This document shows, one piece after another, positions 18,835 to 28,387 of a DNA stretch of 64,000 nucleotides; positions within the stretch are counted from its first letter, which is position 1, and each line of letters opens with the position of its first letter. Source of the stretch: JAPORK01 sp026710285 (lineage in GTDB: Bacteria > Pseudomonadota > Gammaproteobacteria > Pseudomonadales > Endozoicomonadaceae); the NCBI GenBank assembly GCA_965201045.1, contig OZ241746.1:4774001-4838000 (forward strand), in the 5' to 3' direction. The notes below the pieces were generated by a model. The model was not told the DNA's origin, searched no databases, and was given only the letters and a program-made list of their open reading frames with translations. Both the position numbers and the translations under genes were made by a program.

Positions 18835-21108
18835 ATGATAGGACCCAATATGCCTGCCGGTTACAGAAAACCTGTTCCGGTATCACCAAAAAATTACAGT
18901 TATAACACTTTAAAAAATACAGGTTCACCCTCTGGTTCGCAATATCCGGTAGCAGCAGGTATATCTGCAAACAAAAGCGCTGTTTTGAGTACACAGAGTA
19001 AAGACAATAAAGTGGCAATGCTTATAAATGCTGCTGAAAATAATCAATTGGAAGATGTAAAACGTTTGATTCAGAGTGGAAAAATTGATGTAAATGCAAC
19101 AACAAGTAACGGTAGTACAGTGTTAATTATTGCTGCTGCAAAGGGTCATTTAGAAATTGTTAAATTTTTGTGTGACCATCCGGATATTATCGTGAATGCA
19201 AAAAAGAGTAACGGCAGAACAGCACTCATGTATGCTGCCCGTAATAATCATTTAGAGGTTGTAAAGTATCTGGTTGAGGATAAAGAAGCAGAATTAAACG
19301 CAAAAGATGAAAAAGGTAAAACAGCGTTTATATTTACAGTTCAGCGTCGTAAAACAGAAGTTCTGGATTACCTGCTTGAACATCCGGAAACAGATATAAA
19401 CGTACAAGATAATGATGGTAAAACACCATTAATGTATGCCATTCTGTCTGCTGTCTTTTCTAATAACTTTAAACCTGAAAAACGACTGTTTAAAAGTGGT
19501 CTGGTAAACATTCATTTAAAAAACAAATGGGGTGACACAGCTCGTGACATTGTAGAAAAAAGTTCTTGGGACATAAATATATCAGAACATTTACTCGAAA
19601 AGATCCGTCATTATTCTGATTACAGTTATAACACTTCAAAAAATACAGATTCACCCTCTGGTTCGCAATATCCGGTAGCAGCAGGTATATCTGCAAACAA
19701 AAGTGCTGTTGTGAGTACACAGAGTAAAGACAATAAAGTGGCAATGCTTATAAATGCTGCTGAAAACTATCAATTGAAATATGTAAAACGTTTGATTCAG
19801 AGTGGAGAAATTGATGTAAATGCAACAGCAAGTGACGGTAATACAGCGTTAATTGCTGCTGCTGCAAAGGGTCATTTAGAAGTTGTTAAATTTTTGTGTG
19901 ACCATCCGGATATTAACGTGAATGCACAAAAGAGTAACGGCAGCACAGCACTCATATGTGCTGCCTGTAATAATCATTTAGCGGCTGTAAAGTATCTGGT
20001 TGAGAATACAGAAGCAAATTTAAACGTAAAAGATGAAAAAGGTAAAACAGCATTTATATTTACAGTTCAGAGCGGTAAAACAAAAGTTCTGGATTACCTG
20101 CTTAAACATCCGAACACAGATATAAACGTACAAGATAATGATGGTGAAACACCATTAATGTATGCCATTCTGTCTGCTGTCCATGATAATAACTTAATAC
20201 CTGCAAAACGACTGTTTACAAGTGGTCTGGTAAACATTCATTTAAAAAACAACCGGGGTCAAACAGTTCGTGACATTGTAGAAGGAAATCGTGGGGGCAG
20301 AAATATATCAGAATATTTACTCGGAGAAATCCGTCGTTATTCTGATTACAGTTATAACACTTCAAAAAATACAGATTCACCCTCTGGTTCGCAATATCCA
20401 GTAGCAGCAGGTATACCTGCAAACAAAAGCGCTGTTGTGAGTACACACAGAAAAGACAATAAAATGAAAATGCTTATAAATGCTGCTAAAAATAATCAAT
20501 TGGAAGATGTAAAACGTTTGATTCAGAGTGGAGAAATTGATGTAAATGCAACAGCAAGTAACGGTAGTACAGTGTTAATTGTTGCTGCTGCAAAGGGTGA
20601 TTTAGAAGTTGTTAAATTTTTGTGTGACCATCCGGATATTAACGTGAATGCACAAAAGAGTAACGGCAGAACAGCACTCATATGTGCTGCCTGTAATAAT
20701 CATTTAGAGGTTGTAAAGTATCTGGTTGAGGATAAAAAAGCAGAATTAAACGCAAAAGATGAAGAAGGTAAAACAGCGTTTATATTTACAGTTCAGAGTC
20801 GTAGAACAGAAGTTCTGGATTACCTGCTTGAACATGCGGACACAGATATAAACGTACAAGATAATGATGGTAAAACACCATTAATGTATGCCATTCTGTC
20901 TGCTGTCTATTATAATAACTTAATACCTGCAGAACGACTGTTTACAAGTGGTCTGGTAAACATTCATTTAAAAAACAACCAGGGTCAAACAGTTCGTGAC
21001 ATTGTAGAAGGAAATCGTGAGGACAGAAATATATCAGAATATTTACTCGGAGAGATCCGTCGTTATCCTGATATCAGACCTCATTCTGACTGGATAATAA
21101 AATTATAA
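18835..21108 (+). CDS. ankyrin-repeat protein built of three 242-residue units
   Basis: A 757-residue protein. Three near-identical units each start YSYNT.KNT.SPSGSQYPVA and contain several ankyrin repeats (for example STVLIIAAAKGHLEIVKFL, GRTALMYAARNNHLEVVKYL, KTPLMYAILSAVF). The annotated start at 18835 is supported by ggggagga just upstream. The opening (MIGPNMPAGYRKPVPVSP) aligns with the sequence after the signal peptide in the gene at 1663. The matching signal peptide lies upstream at 18764 in another frame, so the present protein may stay in the cytoplasm or the gene may be damaged. Ankyrin repeats bind proteins; in host-associated bacteria such proteins are often effectors (inference). 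Confidence 0.8.
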   Translation: MIGPNMPAGYRKPVPVSPKNYSYNTLKNTGSPSGSQYPVAAGISANKSAVLSTQSKDNKVAMLINAAENNQLEDVKRLIQSGKIDVNATTSNGSTVLIIAAAKGHLEIVKFLCDHPDIIVNAKKSNGRTALMYAARNNHLEVVKYLVEDKEAELNAKDEKGKTAFIFTVQRRKTEVLDYLLEHPETDINVQDNDGKTPLMYAILSAVFSNNFKPEKRLFKSGLVNIHLKNKWGDTARDIVEKSSWDINISEHLLEKIRHYSDYSYNTSKNTDSPSGSQYPVAAGISANKSAVVSTQSKDNKVAMLINAAENYQLKYVKRLIQSGEIDVNATASDGNTALIAAAAKGHLEVVKFLCDHPDINVNAQKSNGSTALICAACNNHLAAVKYLVENTEANLNVKDEKGKTAFIFTVQSGKTKVLDYLLKHPNTDINVQDNDGETPLMYAILSAVHDNNLIPAKRLFTSGLVNIHLKNNRGQTVRDIVEGNRGGRNISEYLLGEIRRYSDYSYNTSKNTDSPSGSQYPVAAGIPANKSAVVSTHRKDNKMKMLINAAKNNQLEDVKRLIQSGEIDVNATASNGSTVLIVAAAKGDLEVVKFLCDHPDINVNAQKSNGRTALICAACNNHLEVVKYLVEDKKAELNAKDEEGKTAFIFTVQSRRTEVLDYLLEHADTDINVQDNDGKTPLMYAILSAVYYNNLIPAERLFTSGLVNIHLKNNQGQTVRDIVEGNREDRNISEYLLGEIRRYPDIRPHSDWIIKL
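18895..21072 (+). repeat. three tandem 726-bp units
   Basis: The unit boundary tacagttataac occurs at 18895, 19621 and 20347, giving two exact 726-bp steps (242 codons). Units 2 and 3 differ at few positions, which implies recent unequal crossing-over. Copy number may vary between strains. Confidence 0.95.
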
Positions 21109-21202
21109 CTTATATAATGCATTATATGATATGTTATCAAACAACAGCCAACAATCAAATACTAATGTAGCAATATACTAAACTAATCATATTCTTGTGT
21201 TG

Positions 21203-22370
21203 AGTTATCCTCATAATGCCTGCAGCTATAAGCACATTATGGTTTATTCCCTTTGCACACCATATCGTTCTGCGCAAACGCACGACACCGGAATATGCAG
21301 ATTTACTTCCACGTATTGGAGTGGACATTCATCCTGACCGCAGCCGGGTAAAAAAAGAGCACCACTTTACCCACCTGTTTGAAGGCAAAGCGCTCAGAAC
21401 CGATGATGACTTTCGTGAGGCGTATGCAGAAGCCTGCCATTTTGGCAAAGCGCTGTCAAGTCAGGATAAAGGCAGCGGATTTATGAAAAACCTGATGGAG
21501 CAACGTATCTGTTCCAGCATTGTAGCCGGTTTAAATACGGCCAGAAAACTATTGGAAGGCAAGACTGTTGAAGAAGAAAGTGATGAACAGCGTGTGCTGC
21601 TGGAAGCACAAAGTCCTGAGGAGATAGAGGTACCGAAACGGATGATCGCCCGGCTTGAGAATATTAAAGAAGATCCAAAGCTTCAGGCGGTGATTCACTA
21701 TCTTGAAGAAGAGCAATAGCTTAAGCATGGTGTAATTATCTTCAGTCAATACTACGATACTGCCAAATGGATAGCCGATGCGCTGGTAGCACGCTATCCT
21801 GATGAGCCGTTGGGACTTTATGCGGGCGCAGGACGCAGTCGTCTTTATGGCAAAGGCGACGATAACAGTATTGATCGGGAAACGCTGAAACGAATGGTGG
21901 CTGAACACCAAATCAAAATCATGGTAGCGACAGATGCCGCCTGTGAAGGTTTGAATCTGCAAACACAGGGAACGTTAATTAATGTTGATCTACCGTGGAA
22001 TCCTACCAAACTGGAACAACGCATCGGACGGATTAAACGCTTTGGGCAGAAACGAGCAAAAGTCGATATGCTCAATCTGGTCAATGAACAGACAGTTGAA
22101 GAAAAAATTTACGACAGGCTATCTGAACGGATGCAGGATCGTTATAACCTGTTTGGCTCATTGCCGGATACCATCAAAGATGAATGGATAGAAAATATCG
22201 AAGCCCTGGGTGAAAAAATGGATGAGTATATCAATGCGCAGCACCAGGCAAATGGATTTGATCTGCGTTACAACGCCACGCTAAAACCTGCGGATAAAGA
22301 GTGGCGTGATTGTGCTCACGTGTTATCGAGAAAAGATTTTGCACAATTAATGCGATCAGGATGGCATTAA
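21203..22370 (+). pseudogene. internally deleted copy of the PLD/SNF2 helicase gene
   Basis: The first ~45 bp resemble helicase positions about 10491-10535. Then, after loss of about 1.5 kb, 21250-22370 follows 12050-13175 with few substitutions up to the same final codons. A nonsense change (TGG to TAG at 21717-21719) splits the frame. The PLD site and helicase motifs I-III are absent and motifs V and VI remain, so no active enzyme is expected. The high similarity indicates a recent duplication. Confidence 0.93.
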
Positions 22371-22978
22371 ACCACCGGTTAATGTTTCAGCAGAATAAAC
22401 CAAGATAGTACAGTTTTTTTAAATCATGGCTTCACGGCTTCTACTCTGCTCAGCCACTATCTCTTAGTCACATTTTTTAAGCTCCAACTTTTTCTACTAT
22501 ATACCAACCTTTACTGAACGCACCGTGGGCTGAGCGCACCATGGGCTGAGCGCACCGTGGGCTGAGCCTGTCGAAGCCTGGAGGAAAAACAATCGGGCTT
22601 CAATAGACTCAGCCCACGGTGTACGTACGGCAAAGGCGCAGACTCGTCATTCCTGCGAATTATCATTTGTTCACTAAGTTAACATTTATGGATTGGGTCA
22701 TATTATAATTTCTTTTAAAATACAATATTTTAAATTTTTAGCAAACAAAAAAACGACTACTATCTTTTTTTGAATATATTGAAAAGTCAATTGAGTAGAT
22801 TACTATAGCTCTTCTGTTTAGAAATAAATAAAATTTTTATTATACAGAGAAATGATTGTTAACTATATTTTGATACCGGATAAAATGTCTGAAAAATACA
22901 ACGGAAAATTTTTTGGTGATTACCATCATCAAAAGAGTAATTCGATAACTCAATTAATCTGTATGAGGAAATTTTGGT
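22371..22978. other. intergenic region with repeat elements
   Basis: It holds the 43-bp repeat shared with 975-1017 (at about 22404), one MITE arm and a REP palindrome (22460-22625), then AT-rich sequence. A 61-codon frame at 22852-23037 overlaps the next gene in another frame and is not supported. Confidence 0.55.
22460..22625. mobile_element. partial MITE with REP-like core
   Basis: It starts with the terminal sequence tctcttagtcacatttttta and contains the REP palindrome at 22554-22619, here preceded by extra copies of its left arm (gcaccgtgggctgag, gcaccatgggctgag). The opposite terminal repeat is missing. Confidence 0.7.
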
Positions 22979-25900
22979 ATGCAGTGTTTGTATTACCTGT
23001 CAAAACAAAAAAAAGAGTGTGTAGTCAGGTGTGTTAGCAAGAAGTGGTATCAGTTTTTTTTAAAAATCCTGTTACCAATTTTTAGTTTCTTCCTGTTAAT
23101 GATTAACTCTGCATATGGTGGAAGTACCGGACAACAAAAAAAGTCTTATAAAACAGTATTTGTAACCGAACAGGCGCTGTCTGATCAGGGCTGGTTAGTA
23201 GAAAAACCCATGGAAGCTTTGCAATTCCTGCAGAAGCATGCACCCAATATGTTAGTGACAACGTTGCATGAATTTAGTTTTAAAGCGACTCATGAGCATT
23301 TAGGTGAAAGCGACAATGTGCGTAAAACTTTTTTTTCTTCCATTCCCGGATTAAAAGAAGTTATTGCTATTTATTCTGGTAAAGAACGTACTCCGGAAAC
23401 AGCAGAAAAAGATCCCCTGTTTATTACACTGAGTGGGATGTTGAAACATTTGGAGGAAAAAGCAAAAACTAAAGATTCTAAGTTTGCGACCGTGTTAAAA
23501 ACACTGAATTCCCCCATGGATACTACAAAATGGTATATCTATGATGGCGGAACAACCGATGAAGCAATTAATAATGTAGCCATGGAGGTTTATCATACTT
23601 TTAAACGCTGGGGTAACTCAATAAAGAAAATAGTGTCAGGCAAAAAAAGTGAATCCGTTGACATGAATGTAAACACTTTGTTTGAAGAGTGTTTCCGCGA
23701 TTTGTATCTTCTGGATAAGAAATTGTCGGATTCTGTAGAAAAGCGTTATGTTGTCAGTCTGAGCATGAAAAGTCCGGCAGCCGAAAAAAGTGATAACATT
23801 GAAGTTGATACAAGCGATGAAGATAACGATGCTGAAGATACTCATACACATAATTACTGGAGTAATCAGTCGCTGAGTAAAACCATGGGACTGCTTTTCG
23901 GTGTATTAACGGCAAGTCAATACATTGGTGCAGGAGCTGCCATGGCAATACCTCCTGTTCTTATGCCGGGGCCTGCAACTTATACAGGCACTTCCTCTTG
24001 CCTGGCTGCAGATGGTCAGTGTATTTCTGTAGGAAATGCTAACATCACCCGATTAATGACCAACAACCCCAGGGGTGATTTTATTGCTGTGGAAGATATT
24101 GACGGAAATGCAATTCTCCAAAACAGTAATACCACAGCAGCTGCAATACCAGGCAAGTTCAGTGGTAGTTTTTCTACCGGGATGTATAGCCTGAATGGAT
24201 TTCCAGTAAACGGCACTATACCTCTTTTTGAGTCGGTTAACAATAGTCATATTGAGTGTAATGTACCGGTAAAAAGTGGAGAGGCACCTGATAACACTCA
24301 GCCTTTACTTACCCGTCGGGCGCTACATGCTAATCAGGTGGAGACAACATTACAATGGTCGCAAATTCTTTTTGATGATTTTTATCATACTCCTCCGGTT
24401 GCGGGAAGTATAGAAGGTGATTATAACAAGTTTACTGTAAAAAATAATCTGTCACGTCGTATTGAATTACTTTACCAGAATTACATCTTAGAGCAGAAAG
24501 ATACAGGGATAGTTGCAACCGAAGTGTCAGGTGATCATAATCATCTGGATCATCAGGGAGAAGTGATGGTTTTTAAAACAGTGAATAATGATGTAACAGG
24601 TAATTTAGCAAAAACAATTTCCGGTACCGATAACAAACTGATTCAGAAAGGTCCTTTTGTAACTAACAGAGTATTGAATGATGATGAGATCGCTTTAACC
24701 AATAATTGCTATGAAAGGAGTGTAGAAGCATCTGGTCTTCTGGAAGTATCTGTTCCTGTCAAAGGAACTCATACCTCACAGTGGAGGACAGTTTGTGGTG
24801 AGGGATTTTCTCATCAGGCTAGTGTTGTCGTTTGTCGTCAACTGGGTTTTGAAAGTGGTTATCAAAACGGCACAGAATATAAAGATTCCTCACGTCCCGT
24901 GCTATTAAATAATATAAGATGTATTGGTAATGAAACATCTTTATTACAGTGTTCTCATAACCTGACAGATGAGCATAAATGTACTCAACCACCTGTTGAA
25001 ATACGCTGCATGAGAGAAAAAAATTATAATAATAACACCGTTTTATATGCAGGCATATTGGGTCGTGCTCCTCAATTTGTTACCAATACCCCGGTTGCTT
25101 TTTTAGACAGCGCTGGTTATGTAAGTTTTGGTCGGTATCCAGATAATAATAGTGTAGACACTACAAAACCAAACGACTGGAGAATAGCACATCAACATCT
25201 CTGTGCATCAGAAAAATGTGATATTTCCTGTCACTATGTAAATGAACAGTTTCACTCTGTTGTCAGTAATGGAAATAAAACTTATCTGGTGACACGTCAG
25301 CGTTATCCTCTAGTAGCATTTTTTCCTTTTACAGATGTAGCGGAAAGGGAAGCTAACGGGTTGATCCGGGTTACAGATATCAGTGAATCAGGTGCTAATG
25401 GTACAATACGGTTATATCACCCTCCTGCGAATAACCCGTACTTGGGTGCATACAATTTAAATGATCCATCTGTTTATACGCCTCCGGTAAATGAAGTGGT
25501 GATTAATGACACTGTATTATCATTACATCGACGTCCGGCATTTTTTGATTTATCAGGTCTGAAATATTTAGAACCCAATGATGAAGCACCGGGTGTACAG
25601 TTAAGTGAAATTTCTCTTAATGGTACAAACACATATAATAGTACCAGCTATAATTTTCCGGGAGAAAATGCATTGCTGCTGAATAAGAATGCTGTGTTTA
25701 CCTACAATAAAGCAGATCACACAATAATACAGCGTTCGCTGCATAGTGATGGACAACACTATACAATTGGTGAAACCAATGTTACTTATCAGTTACCCTC
25801 TGAACCACTTATTACGGCAGGAACAGATGGAGATTATATGTATGTCGTAACAAAAGAGAAGGTTAACGGTAACTTTACTACCGGTAATAATTTAATCTTT

Positions 25901-26314
25901 TCCCGTTACAACTTAACAAATAATGAAAGAGATGTTAGCTGGAACAGATCGGTACAACCTAACGATTTATTTGATGAGACAGGTGAATATCAGTTATCGT
26001 TTGTTGGTGATGAAATACAGTTACTTCGCAGGGGTGAACTATTCAGTCTTGATGGTGTTTCTTATAGTCTTCAGATACCTCAGGGTGGTGGTTGTAGTGA
26101 GATACATAAAGAACAGGCACAGATGATATCTGTTGAAAAAGCAATTCCACAAATGATATTATCACCAACATCAACACAAGTCCCAACCTCAGAACCTGAA
26201 AAGTGTGGGTCGGGATTTAATACCGGAGTAATTATAGGAACAGTTTCTGGTGCAGTTGGTATGTTAGGAATAATTGCAGGAACAGTTATTGTATGTGTAA
26301 CTTGTGCTAATTAA
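22979..26314 (+). CDS. large surface protein with an SRCR domain and C-terminal membrane anchor
   Basis: An 1111-residue protein. Residues about 22-46 form a signal or anchor segment (FFLKILLPIFSFFLLMINSA) after a basic start. A second hydrophobic, alanine/glycine-rich segment lies near 302-326. Residues about 585-676 are a scavenger receptor cysteine-rich domain: WRTVCGEGF, VVVCRQLGF, NNIRCIGNETSLLQC, HKC and IRC give six cysteines in the usual order. Near 1080-1105 is a glycine-rich transmembrane helix (GVIIGTVSGAVGMLGIIAG) after a proline/serine stalk. SRCR domains are typical of animal secreted and receptor proteins, where they bind ligands or microbial surfaces. A role at the host interface is inferred. 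The remainder matches nothing I recognise. Confidence 0.8.
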   Translation: MQCLYYLSKQKKECVVRCVSKKWYQFFLKILLPIFSFFLLMINSAYGGSTGQQKKSYKTVFVTEQALSDQGWLVEKPMEALQFLQKHAPNMLVTTLHEFSFKATHEHLGESDNVRKTFFSSIPGLKEVIAIYSGKERTPETAEKDPLFITLSGMLKHLEEKAKTKDSKFATVLKTLNSPMDTTKWYIYDGGTTDEAINNVAMEVYHTFKRWGNSIKKIVSGKKSESVDMNVNTLFEECFRDLYLLDKKLSDSVEKRYVVSLSMKSPAAEKSDNIEVDTSDEDNDAEDTHTHNYWSNQSLSKTMGLLFGVLTASQYIGAGAAMAIPPVLMPGPATYTGTSSCLAADGQCISVGNANITRLMTNNPRGDFIAVEDIDGNAILQNSNTTAAAIPGKFSGSFSTGMYSLNGFPVNGTIPLFESVNNSHIECNVPVKSGEAPDNTQPLLTRRALHANQVETTLQWSQILFDDFYHTPPVAGSIEGDYNKFTVKNNLSRRIELLYQNYILEQKDTGIVATEVSGDHNHLDHQGEVMVFKTVNNDVTGNLAKTISGTDNKLIQKGPFVTNRVLNDDEIALTNNCYERSVEASGLLEVSVPVKGTHTSQWRTVCGEGFSHQASVVVCRQLGFESGYQNGTEYKDSSRPVLLNNIRCIGNETSLLQCSHNLTDEHKCTQPPVEIRCMREKNYNNNTVLYAGILGRAPQFVTNTPVAFLDSAGYVSFGRYPDNNSVDTTKPNDWRIAHQHLCASEKCDISCHYVNEQFHSVVSNGNKTYLVTRQRYPLVAFFPFTDVAEREANGLIRVTDISESGANGTIRLYHPPANNPYLGAYNLNDPSVYTPPVNEVVINDTVLSLHRRPAFFDLSGLKYLEPNDEAPGVQLSEISLNGTNTYNSTSYNFPGENALLLNKNAVFTYNKADHTIIQRSLHSDGQHYTIGETNVTYQLPSEPLITAGTDGDYMYVVTKEKVNGNFTTGNNLIFSRYNLTNNERDVSWNRSVQPNDLFDETGEYQLSFVGDEIQLLRRGELFSLDGVSYSLQIPQGGGCSEIHKEQAQMISVEKAIPQMILSPTSTQVPTSEPEKCGSGFNTGVIIGTVSGAVGMLGIIAGTVIVCVTCAN

Positions 26315-26700
26315 GAAAAAAAATGTCATTCCTGCTTATTGGGACTATTCCTGCGAAAGCGGGAATGACGGCATATTTTTGAAAATAATGACCTAAAACA
26401 TAGTATAATATGCTAAAAAATATCTGAACTGGAGTTTTACTGAATGCACCGTGTGCTTAGCTTGTCGAAGCCTGATTGCTTTTGCTTCTCCTTTTCCAGG
26501 CTTCGACAAGCTCAGCCAACGGATATAATGTTCCTGAATTTATCCGGAGGCTGGTATTAACTGAATCTGTCTGCACCTCTGTTTGTCTGCCTGCCTGGAT
26601 AGCATTACTGTGACCTGGTCAACCTTTTTATTACAACCCGGTTAAGCAACATTTTCTAATTTAAATTCTTTCGAATATTTTTTACGTGTAGCGGTGATAA
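26315..26700. other. intergenic region with two palindromes
   Basis: A short inverted repeat (gtcattcctgc / gcgggaatgac) lies at about 26323-26370, 10 bp after the SRCR gene. The REP-like palindrome lies at 26449-26522. Nothing coding is seen. Confidence 0.6.
26449..26522. repeat. REP-like palindrome
   Basis: Arms ccgtgtgcttagcttgtcga and cttcgacaagctcagccaac flank a pyrimidine-rich loop. It is a member of the palindrome family listed at 2843. Confidence 0.8.
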
Positions 26701-27073
26701 TTTTTCTCTCCGGTTTTGGATATATTATATACCTTAACCAGGAGGGCAGGTTTTAGGGTGTCAGGCGTCAGAAGGCAAAAAATGTGTAATCCGGAAACTT
26801 TATTTAAGCAACAGATTATGCAACTTTTTCAGATAGTCACTGCTATACAATTTAAATTCTCGCAATTTATCCCTGACTAAAGTATTGAAGCTGTGTTATT
26901 ATTCCCTGGGCTTCTCAATAAATGAGGTAATAAAACAAATAGTGTTTTGAATAACCAGATTAATTAATGTCACAGCATAAAATTCAGCAAACATCTATAC
27001 CAATGCGTTGGGTAGGACCCGTGTTAATGACGGGTGATGAAGTGGATGACAAAGTAATAATTCCACTGGCAAC
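26701..27073 (+). repeat. duplicated hmgA leader and 5' end, copy 1
   Basis: This stretch matches 28123-28494 almost base for base, including 266 bp of leader and the first 36 codons of HMG-CoA reductase. Together the two copies bracket the secreted-protein gene at 27239 as direct repeats. Confidence 0.95.
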
Positions 27074-27131
27074 ACGTTATCTTGATGAACCTTTAAAACT
27101 TTATGATGTGAATATAAAATATAACAGGTAA
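26967..27131 (+). pseudogene. truncated 5' copy of HMG-CoA reductase gene
   Basis: A 54-codon frame whose first 36 codons copy the hmgA start (MSQHKIQQ, MRWVGPVLMTGDEVDD). After the duplication breakpoint it continues into unrelated codons (RYLDEPLKLYDVNIKYNR) and stops. It carries the same leader as the intact gene and may still be transcribed, but it lacks all catalytic parts. Confidence 0.85.
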
Positions 27132-27238
27132 TAAATCTCTTTCATATTGAAATATTTTCAAATATTATCATAACTTTTCTCTAGTACCCGGAAAAATAAA
27201 AACAGAAATATACTTTAACTTTTTTAAGGATCTGGTTT

Positions 27239-28069
27239 ATGCGAATAATAAAAAAAATAAACCTTTTGTTGTTTGTTTTTATTGTGTTGACAAATAATGT
27301 TTTTGCAACAAATGAACAGTCTTACGCAGTTGTACAAATGGAGGATATTCACTCAAATACAATAAATCGTAGTGATGAAGAAAAATCAGGTCCCTGGTAC
27401 ATGCCGGGAAAAATACATGGTTTAAATTGTACCATCAAAAAATCTGATCTTTCAAAAGATAATGAAAATGATTTAGAGTTTACAATAAAAAATGATACCT
27501 CCTTAAAAATTAAAATGATTAATGAAAAAACAGGAGAAGAATATTTTTTAGATCCTGGTATTTGTGGTGATATAAAAGATGGAGATGATAATATTTACAG
27601 ATTTTTTGGATTGCCTCAACATAATATTTTTTCCTCATGCTTTAAAAGCAATAATAAATGGTCTCTGTGCTGTCAACCTTTTTGTGAAGACGCTGAAAAA
27701 CTACCACAGACTACTTGTAGTGAATGGAAATTAGATCAAATTAACAGTGAAGAGAGTTTGACACCACAGGATACACCAATTACTTCTGAAAAATTTATCA
27801 TGGAATCTGGTGGGCTGGATACCCCCGTGACACCCCGTTTAAACTATCAGATTACGTTTAATCATAACCCCAAAACAGCTTCTGACTATAAATATTTGTT
27901 TATTTTAAAAAACTCCAAGGGTAATGTAATAAAAACAGAACCATTCAATTCCTCAAAATTCACTGTGAAATTGACTGAAAAGCAAAAAGAAACATTGTGC
28001 CTGAGGCATGCATGTTTTACTGTATCCTTACCTATTATAACTTGTTGTGCTCTGTCTCAACCTCATTAA
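27239..28069 (+). CDS. secreted cysteine-containing protein of unknown function
   Basis: A 276-residue protein with a clear signal peptide (MRIIKKINLLLFVFIVLTNN, cleavage near VFA-TNE). The mature part has cysteines in pairs (LCCQPFC, CLRHACF, TCCALS), suggesting disulfides after export. An internal threonine/proline stretch (TPQDTPITSEKF) separates two regions. I recognise no family. The aagga before the ATG is a plausible ribosome-binding site. The gene lies between two copies of the hmgA leader and so appears to have been inserted, or caught in a duplication, next to the mevalonate operon. Confidence 0.7.
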   Translation: MRIIKKINLLLFVFIVLTNNVFATNEQSYAVVQMEDIHSNTINRSDEEKSGPWYMPGKIHGLNCTIKKSDLSKDNENDLEFTIKNDTSLKIKMINEKTGEEYFLDPGICGDIKDGDDNIYRFFGLPQHNIFSSCFKSNNKWSLCCQPFCEDAEKLPQTTCSEWKLDQINSEESLTPQDTPITSEKFIMESGGLDTPVTPRLNYQITFNHNPKTASDYKYLFILKNSKGNVIKTEPFNSSKFTVKLTEKQKETLCLRHACFTVSLPIITCCALSQPH

Positions 28070-28122
28070 TTGAAATATTGTTATTTTAACTACCGACCAA
28101 ATCTTTGTGTACCAGTAGTCAT

Positions 28123-28387
28123 TTTTTCTCTCCGGTTTTGGATATATTATATACCTTAACCAGGAGGGCAGGTTTTAGGGTGTCAGGCGTCGGAAGGCAA
28201 AAAATGTGTGATCCGGAAACTTTATTTAAGCAACAGATTATGCAACTTTTCAGATAGTCGCTGCTATACAATTTAAATTCTCGCAATTTATCCCTGACTA
28301 AAGTATTGAAGCTGTGTTATTATTCCCTGGGCTTCTCAATAAATAAGGTAATAAAACAAATAGTGTTTTGAATAACCGGATTAATTA
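28123..28387 (+). promoter_or_regulatory. hmgA leader (copy 2), probable promoter region of the mevalonate operon
   Basis: The 265 bp before hmgA are conserved in the duplicate at 26701-26966 with only scattered changes. It is the only substantial gap upstream of the six-gene operon and must carry its promoter. I cannot fix promoter boxes with confidence, and no strong Shine-Dalgarno precedes the ATG. Confidence 0.5.
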
